Shown: piece by piece, positions 56,793-61,142 of the stretch
Layout of the letters: each line of letters starts with the position of its first letter
Numbering within the stretch: position 1 is the first letter of the stretch
Assembly (NCBI GenBank): GCA_016929595.1
Contig: JAFGIN010000205.1
Coordinates: 1 to 61,142 of the forward strand
Direction: 5' to 3'
Length of the DNA stretch: 61,142 nt
DNA from: Chitinispirillaceae bacterium
GTDB taxonomy: Bacteria > Fibrobacterota > Chitinivibrionia > Chitinivibrionales > Chitinispirillaceae
Made by a program: the position numbers and the translations under genes
The notes under the pieces: generated by a model
Told to the model about the DNA's origin: nothing
Database searches by the model: none
Seen by the model: only the letters and a program-made list of their open reading frames with translations

Positions 56793-57515
56793 TCAACTCC
56801 CCTGCTCCATCTTATCCAGATACAAACCCAGGTTTCGCATGGAATGAAGATGAAGATAAATTAATTCGAGCTCATCACTTTTAAGTAATGTATGAGCATT
56901 TTCTGCACTTAATGCTTTTAACTTTGCTCTATTAACAGCAAAGAAACCGCCAAGAGTAATCCGTTCTCCACTAGCTGCTTTTATCTGTGCATTCATCGGT
57001 TCAAGAAGGTCAAGTTCCAGAAGTTTTTTACAAAACATTTTAGTTCTATTAAACTGAATCTGATATTCCTTTAAAAAACCGAGCATGTTCTTCAGATAAA
57101 CAGTCTGTTCACCTTCCGAATCAAATAGACGTTCACCAATACCTTCCTGGTTACACCCGGTGAAAGATTCATCTATACAAAGAGTCAAATTGTTATCATT
57201 ACCACTCGAAAAGATAAACGGATATCTTCTCAAAAACGCCGGTATATATCGCGCGGTCAGTTTATTATCATCCGATACAAAAAGGTTTTCTTTATCCTTT
57301 ACACCTAGGATAACCATTGGAATGAGCGTATCATCTTTACCGGTAAAAATAATCGAAAACTCCTGTGCAAGATTAGGAAACTCAATTGCGGTAACCGGAA
57401 CGGAATTAAGTTCTTTTGAAAAACTAAAATCGTGCCCTGTCTTAACCGACCAGTTTCGATGTCTGATTTTTGAAACCGGTTGAGCATTTTCGTAGATCAT
57501 TAGCTGTTTTGCCAT
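56793..57515 (-). CDS. SapC family protein
   Basis: The 240-residue soluble product shows the SapC pattern: an N-terminal VPVTAIEFPNLAQEFSIIF and PMVILGVKDKENLFV, then YIPAFLRRYPFIFS and a C-terminal ALSAENAHTLLKSDELELIYLHLHSMRNL. The name comes from a gene beside Campylobacter S-layer genes; the molecular role is unknown. It lies 83 bases after the giant RTX protein and 74 before DUF3467 on the same strand, suggesting an RTX-sapC-DUF3467 operon. SapC genes are often found next to large secreted repeat proteins. Confidence 0.92.
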   Translation of the reverse strand: MAKQLMIYENAQPVSKIRHRNWSVKTGHDFSFSKELNSVPVTAIEFPNLAQEFSIIFTGKDDTLIPMVILGVKDKENLFVSDDNKLTARYIPAFLRRYPFIFSSGNDNNLTLCIDESFTGCNQEGIGERLFDSEGEQTVYLKNMLGFLKEYQIQFNRTKMFCKKLLELDLLEPMNAQIKAASGERITLGGFFAVNRAKLKALSAENAHTLLKSDELELIYLHLHSMRNLGLYLDKMEQGS

Positions 57516-57598
57516 TTACATATTGCCTTTCTGAAAATTAATTAATATTACCATTTAATAATTCATGTCTTTAAAACTATTCATCCGATGCAGATTAA

Positions 57599-60500
57599 CT
57601 ACGGAAGAATCGAAACCAGCGTTCCATCCTCCATGAATTTTTTCAACCAATCATTTGCACTGACAGTTGCAGATGAAACCGGAAGAGGCGAACCTTCAAA
57701 AGAAACAACATTCCATGCCTCGATCGCAGTTTCTACCATGTCTGTTCCCTCACTGGAAGTAACTTGCTCAATATCATCTGTTCCCCGTACTATAACAGTA
57801 TTGCTGAAGTCAGATGTCGAAACTTCAGTCCTGTTATCTTCTTCATCATTAACAGGTGTAATAAGCAATGTATCATCAGATACTAAAATAACACTATCCG
57901 AAGATTCTGCGCTGATTACATCATTACCTTCATCCCATACTACCTGATCATCACCAAGACCTGTGTTTATTCTATCATCTCCAACTCCACTGATAATCAG
58001 ATCATCTCCAGCCCCCCCATACACGATATCGTCTCCAGCTCCTCCCAGTAACAGATCCTCACCAGTGCCGCCTTCAACAAGATCAATTCCTTCACCACCA
58101 TCAATGATGTCATTTCCGCCATTACCACGCAGTACATCATCTCCCCCCCTACCATGGAACTCGTTATCACTATCATTACCGCGCATGTAATCGAAGAACT
58201 CAGTCCCAACAGCCCCATCAACATTTAACAATGTGTCAATACTTCCGGTACCATCCTCGTTTACTGTTCCAGTGCTGTTGTTTTCAAGTTCGAGATTTAT
58301 ACCAATTGTGGCACCCGAGAAGAAAATGATATCCTGTCCTGCAAATCCATTCAGACTATCACTTCCAGCTCCGCCGTCAATGAAATCATCTCCTTCACCA
58401 CCAATAATCGTATCATCACCAGCATTACCATAGATCAGATCATCACCACCGAGCGCATCGATATAATCGTTGCCACCGAGCCCGATTATGATATTGTTAC
58501 CATTATTTCCAGTAATGGTATCATCAAAGTCAGATCCCTTTACATTCTCAAAACCGGTAAGTGTATCGACGCTGCCATTTCCATCGTCGTCAGCTCTTCC
58601 GGCTGAGAGATTAACAATCGCACCAACATTATTGTATAAACCTGAGTAATCTGCAGTATCTGAACCATCACCACCAACAAGAGTATCTACAGCACTTCCA
58701 CCCCGTAAAGTATCATTTCCACTCTGCCCATAAACTGACAAAGTACTATCTGTCCGTGAGCCATCAAAAAAGTCATCGCCTTCACCAAGATATGCTTCTA
58801 CCTGAGTAATTCCTGTGAGGCTCCCGACTCGCACATCATCGTCTTCAGAGCCTGTGGTCAGTTTGATCATATCATCAGAGCCATTAGTTTCGACATAAAT
58901 ACTATTCAATACACCATCAGCCTCAATATCAACCACAGCAACACTGACTAATTGATTCATCATTACGTTGTTTGCATTATCCATATCAGCGGAAATATCA
59001 AGTACATCTCTGCCATCACCAAGAGTAACAACATCCACTCCATCTCCCATATTCCAGGAAACAAGGTCGTCACCGCCTCCGGCATCTATTGTATCATGGC
59101 CCAAACCACCATAAATTGTGTTATTGTGCTGATTACCATAAAGAGTATCAGCAAGTGAAGTTCCCCTTATAACGTCAAATCCAGTAACGATGTCATTGCC
59201 ACCAAAAGCATCTATTGACATATCATTAAATGTATATTCTGCAATCCCGTCGATTTTATAATAGTATGCCTGCCGATGATCCCAGTCATTCCATGCACCG
59301 TCAACTGTATCCCAGTTGATACATGTGAAATCTTCACCTCCAGTATAATTCGGTACAGCAGAATTATTTGGTTCACCAGTACTCCAGTGACGATAGGTAG
59401 CCGTCTCTCCACTTATCCACTCCCAGGAGCCTTCCGTAACATTGTCAGTTAATCCAATCCAGTATCTTCCGCTGTTACCGAATACCTGGCGTAACCAGGC
59501 CTCTTCAGAAGCGTCATTAATTGTTACCAGATGTCCACCATTTAATACCGCATTATCTTCAGCATTCTGCCAGGAGCCGGAAGTACCGGATGAAACAACG
59601 CCATAGAGGTGCCCCGTATCCGGATTATAATACACAGGTCCTGCTTCATCACCAGATCCAAGCCTTGTCAGGACACCAACCGCACCAGCCTCAACCGCTT
59701 CAGGGTTAAATACGGTATCATGTCCTTCACCACCGATGATTATATCATTGCCGCGTCCTCCACCTGCCAGATCATCACCTTCGCCTCCATCAACGTAATC
59801 TTCACCAGATCCGCCATCAATAGTATCGTTGCCAGCCTGTCCATATATTGTGTCATTAGCATCATTAGCCAGGTCCGGAGCAGAAATATCATCGTAACTA
59901 TAATATCCGTAAATTATATCGTCTCCAGCACCGCCTGAAATTACATCATTACCAGCACCACCGGAAATCCGGTCATTTCCACTACCGCCATCGATAGTGT
60001 CGTTATCAGCTGCCCGCTCAATATCAGTAAAACTATCTGTGGTATCACCACCATAGATTACATCGTTCCCGTCAAGACCCGAAATAGTGTCAGCGCCGCC
60101 CAGCCCGACAAGTACATTGTCAATTGCATCACCGGTCAATGTATCAGTGTATTGTGACCCGATTACATTCTCGACATTTACAATGGTATCAACACTGCCA
60201 TAGCCATCATCAGCAGCAAGCCCCGTATGTAAATTAACTATTACACCAGATCCGCTGTTGAGATCTGAATAAGCTATCGTATCGATTCCATCACCACCAT
60301 CAAGAAGGTCGTAACGCGTTCCACCAGACAGCGTGTCATTTCCGGCCTGACCATACACCTTGAGAATTCCTCCCGACAGTGTACCCCTGAAAAGGTCATC
60401 ACCACCACCAAGGTTAACTTTTACATATTGAAGACCTCCACCTGATATACTGCTGGCAATCACCGTATCAGCATAATTGCCGGTGGTAATATCTATAATG

Positions 60501-61142
60501 TCATCAGCCCCGCCATATGCCAGTGTTATCTCAGATGTCAGTGAACTCGATGTATATACACTCACCGTGGTAACACTAAGGTTTTCATAAACATTTATCA
60601 AGTTACTTTCATTGACAGCTCCGCTAATTTTGATAGTATCAGAACCATTACCCGGAGTCACATAATCATTATCATCACCCGAATTCCATTCAATGATGTC
60701 ATTACCTTCCTCACCATTGATTGTATCGTCACCACTTTCACCAATGATATAATCTACGCCAGCACCACCAAATATTTCATCATCACCGGAACCACCATGA
60801 AGAACATCGTTCCCACCATTACCAATAATGATATCACTTCCAGCCCCACCCTCGATCATATTTACATTTTCATCACCCTCAATTATATCATCGAACTGTG
60901 TTCCATTAACATTTTCAACATCCTTAATAAAATCATTGCCACCAAAAGCATCTATTGACAAATCACTAAGTGGATATTCTGCAATCCCGTCGATTTTATA
61001 ATAGTATGCCTGCCGATGATCCCAGTCATTCCACGCACCGTCAACTGCATCCCAATTGACACATGTATAGTCTTCACCTCCATAATAATTCGGTACAGCA
61101 GAATTATTTGGTTCACCGGAAGCCCAGTGGCGATAGGCAGCC
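57599..61142 (-). CDS. giant RTX-repeat protein with C-type lectin domains (partial, open at right edge)
   Basis: The frame runs leftward from beyond the window; the TTG at 60961 is not a start because coding continues in phase to the edge. The visible part (about 1180 residues) has many GGxGxDxI calcium-binding nonapeptides in several blocks and a C-type lectin domain (about 59227-59640) with WIGLTDNVTEGSWEW, an EPNNS motif and WNDW. A second lectin copy enters at the right edge. EPN in this fold usually means mannose/GlcNAc-type binding. One lectin-plus-RTX unit repeats every 1740 bases (580 residues). The C-terminal 90 residues have few RTX repeats and may hold the export signal. Confidence 0.93.
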   Translation of the reverse strand, partial: AAYRHWASGEPNNSAVPNYYGGEDYTCVNWDAVDGAWNDWDHRQAYYYKIDGIAEYPLSDLSIDAFGGNDFIKDVENVNGTQFDDIIEGDENVNMIEGGAGSDIIIGNGGNDVLHGGSGDDEIFGGAGVDYIIGESGDDTINGEEGNDIIEWNSGDDNDYVTPGNGSDTIKISGAVNESNLINVYENLSVTTVSVYTSSSLTSEITLAYGGADDIIDITTGNYADTVIASSISGGGLQYVKVNLGGGDDLFRGTLSGGILKVYGQAGNDTLSGGTRYDLLDGGDGIDTIAYSDLNSGSGVIVNLHTGLAADDGYGSVDTIVNVENVIGSQYTDTLTGDAIDNVLVGLGGADTISGLDGNDVIYGGDTTDSFTDIERAADNDTIDGGSGNDRISGGAGNDVISGGAGDDIIYGYYSYDDISAPDLANDANDTIYGQAGNDTIDGGSGEDYVDGGEGDDLAGGGRGNDIIIGGEGHDTVFNPEAVEAGAVGVLTRLGSGDEAGPVYYNPDTGHLYGVVSSGTSGSWQNAEDNAVLNGGHLVTINDASEEAWLRQVFGNSGRYWIGLTDNVTEGSWEWISGETATYRHWSTGEPNNSAVPNYTGGEDFTCINWDTVDGAWNDWDHRQAYYYKIDGIAEYTFNDMSIDAFGGNDIVTGFDVIRGTSLADTLYGNQHNNTIYGGLGHDTIDAGGGDDLVSWNMGDGVDVVTLGDGRDVLDISADMDNANNVMMNQLVSVAVVDIEADGVLNSIYVETNGSDDMIKLTTGSEDDDVRVGSLTGITQVEAYLGEGDDFFDGSRTDSTLSVYGQSGNDTLRGGSAVDTLVGGDGSDTADYSGLYNNVGAIVNLSAGRADDDGNGSVDTLTGFENVKGSDFDDTITGNNGNNIIIGLGGNDYIDALGGDDLIYGNAGDDTIIGGEGDDFIDGGAGSDSLNGFAGQDIIFFSGATIGINLELENNSTGTVNEDGTGSIDTLLNVDGAVGTEFFDYMRGNDSDNEFHGRGGDDVLRGNGGNDIIDGGEGIDLVEGGTGEDLLLGGAGDDIVYGGAGDDLIISGVGDDRINTGLGDDQVVWDEGNDVISAESSDSVILVSDDTLLITPVNDEEDNRTEVSTSDFSNTVIVRGTDDIEQVTSSEGTDMVETAIEAWNVVSFEGSPLPVSSATVSANDWLKKFMEDGTLVSILP
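59202..61142. repeat. 580-residue in-frame repeat module in the RTX lectin gene
   Basis: Bases 59202-59402 and 60942-61142 match at about 90% (19 differences counted in 201 bases) at an offset of exactly 1740 bases (580 codons). The second copy continues out of the window. This recent duplication covers the end of the lectin domain and the following SIDAFGGND segment; the rest of the period is more diverged. Confidence 0.85.

Noticed and set aside
57963-60000. Periodic DNA repeats resembling a CRISPR or satellite array
   Set aside because: The periodicity is the codon pattern of RTX nonapeptides inside one long frame; there are no constant direct repeats with unique spacers.
60961-60961. TTG as start codon of the RTX lectin gene
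   Set aside because: Coding continues in phase to the right edge with a second lectin domain (HWASGEPNNS), so the gene is open-ended.
43994-61142. Ordinary type I secretion operon
   Set aside because: Adaptors and a TolC-like protein are present, but no ABC ATPase with a Walker A plus LSGGQ signature was found; the only motor is SecA-like.

Overview
The window looks like a chromosomal piece of a Gram-negative bacterium of the Fibrobacterota / Chitinivibrionia type (FCB group). The main pointers are a pilin-like protein carrying a fibro-slime domain, OmpA proteins with thrombospondin-type-3 calcium repeats, a subtilase with a type IX-like C-terminal sorting tail, and LpoB-type and other lipoproteins. 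The assignment is inferred from domain content, not from a marker-gene tree. Base composition is moderately A+T-rich.

Layout. 1-4 kb: a heptamer tandem repeat at the left edge, a secreted beta-strand protein, inverted repeats, an RlmL-type rRNA methyltransferase and an AsmA-like protein. 4-12 kb: a sigma-54 activator with a YbgC-type thioesterase, then a three-gene operon of a membrane Ser/Thr kinase, a second copy of the beta-strand protein and a large lipoprotein. 12-20 kb: housekeeping genes (trmFO, topA, purH), tRNA-Leu(CAA), an HD-GYP protein and a methyltransferase. 20-24 kb: a minor-pilin operon whose last product fuses a PilX-like anchor to an adhesin-like fibro-slime domain. 24-32 kb: a cell-envelope operon of ECF sigma, anti-sigma, secreted caspase-like peptidase, OM barrel, LpoB and a COG3014-type lipoprotein. 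32-42 kb: a TPR lipoprotein, a TonB-receptor-like barrel, a subtilase and two tandem OmpA/TSP3 proteins. 42-43.7 kb: an HDOD protein and a wrecked TPR/glycosyltransferase gene.

The most interesting part is 43.9-61.1 kb. One strand holds a compact operon of three HlyD-type adaptors (one plain, one with a GAF domain, one fused to an M50 zinc metalloprotease and a PqqD-like N-terminus), a SecA-like ATPase that stops just after the motor, a TolC-like outer-membrane protein and a giant Ig-like lipoprotein. The opposite strand converges on it with a giant RTX/C-type-lectin protein (open at the right edge), SapC and a DUF3467 protein. There is no ABC ATPase in this block. I infer a non-canonical export route for the RTX lectin protein, in which the usual type I ABC motor is absent and a shortened SecA plus a membrane metalloprotease stand in its place. 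The families are known; I do not know of this combination described as a working system, and function is not shown by sequence alone.

Start codons were re-chosen where a ribosome binding site or signal peptide favoured an internal start. All residue numbers are counted by eye from the chosen or longest start and may be off by a few.
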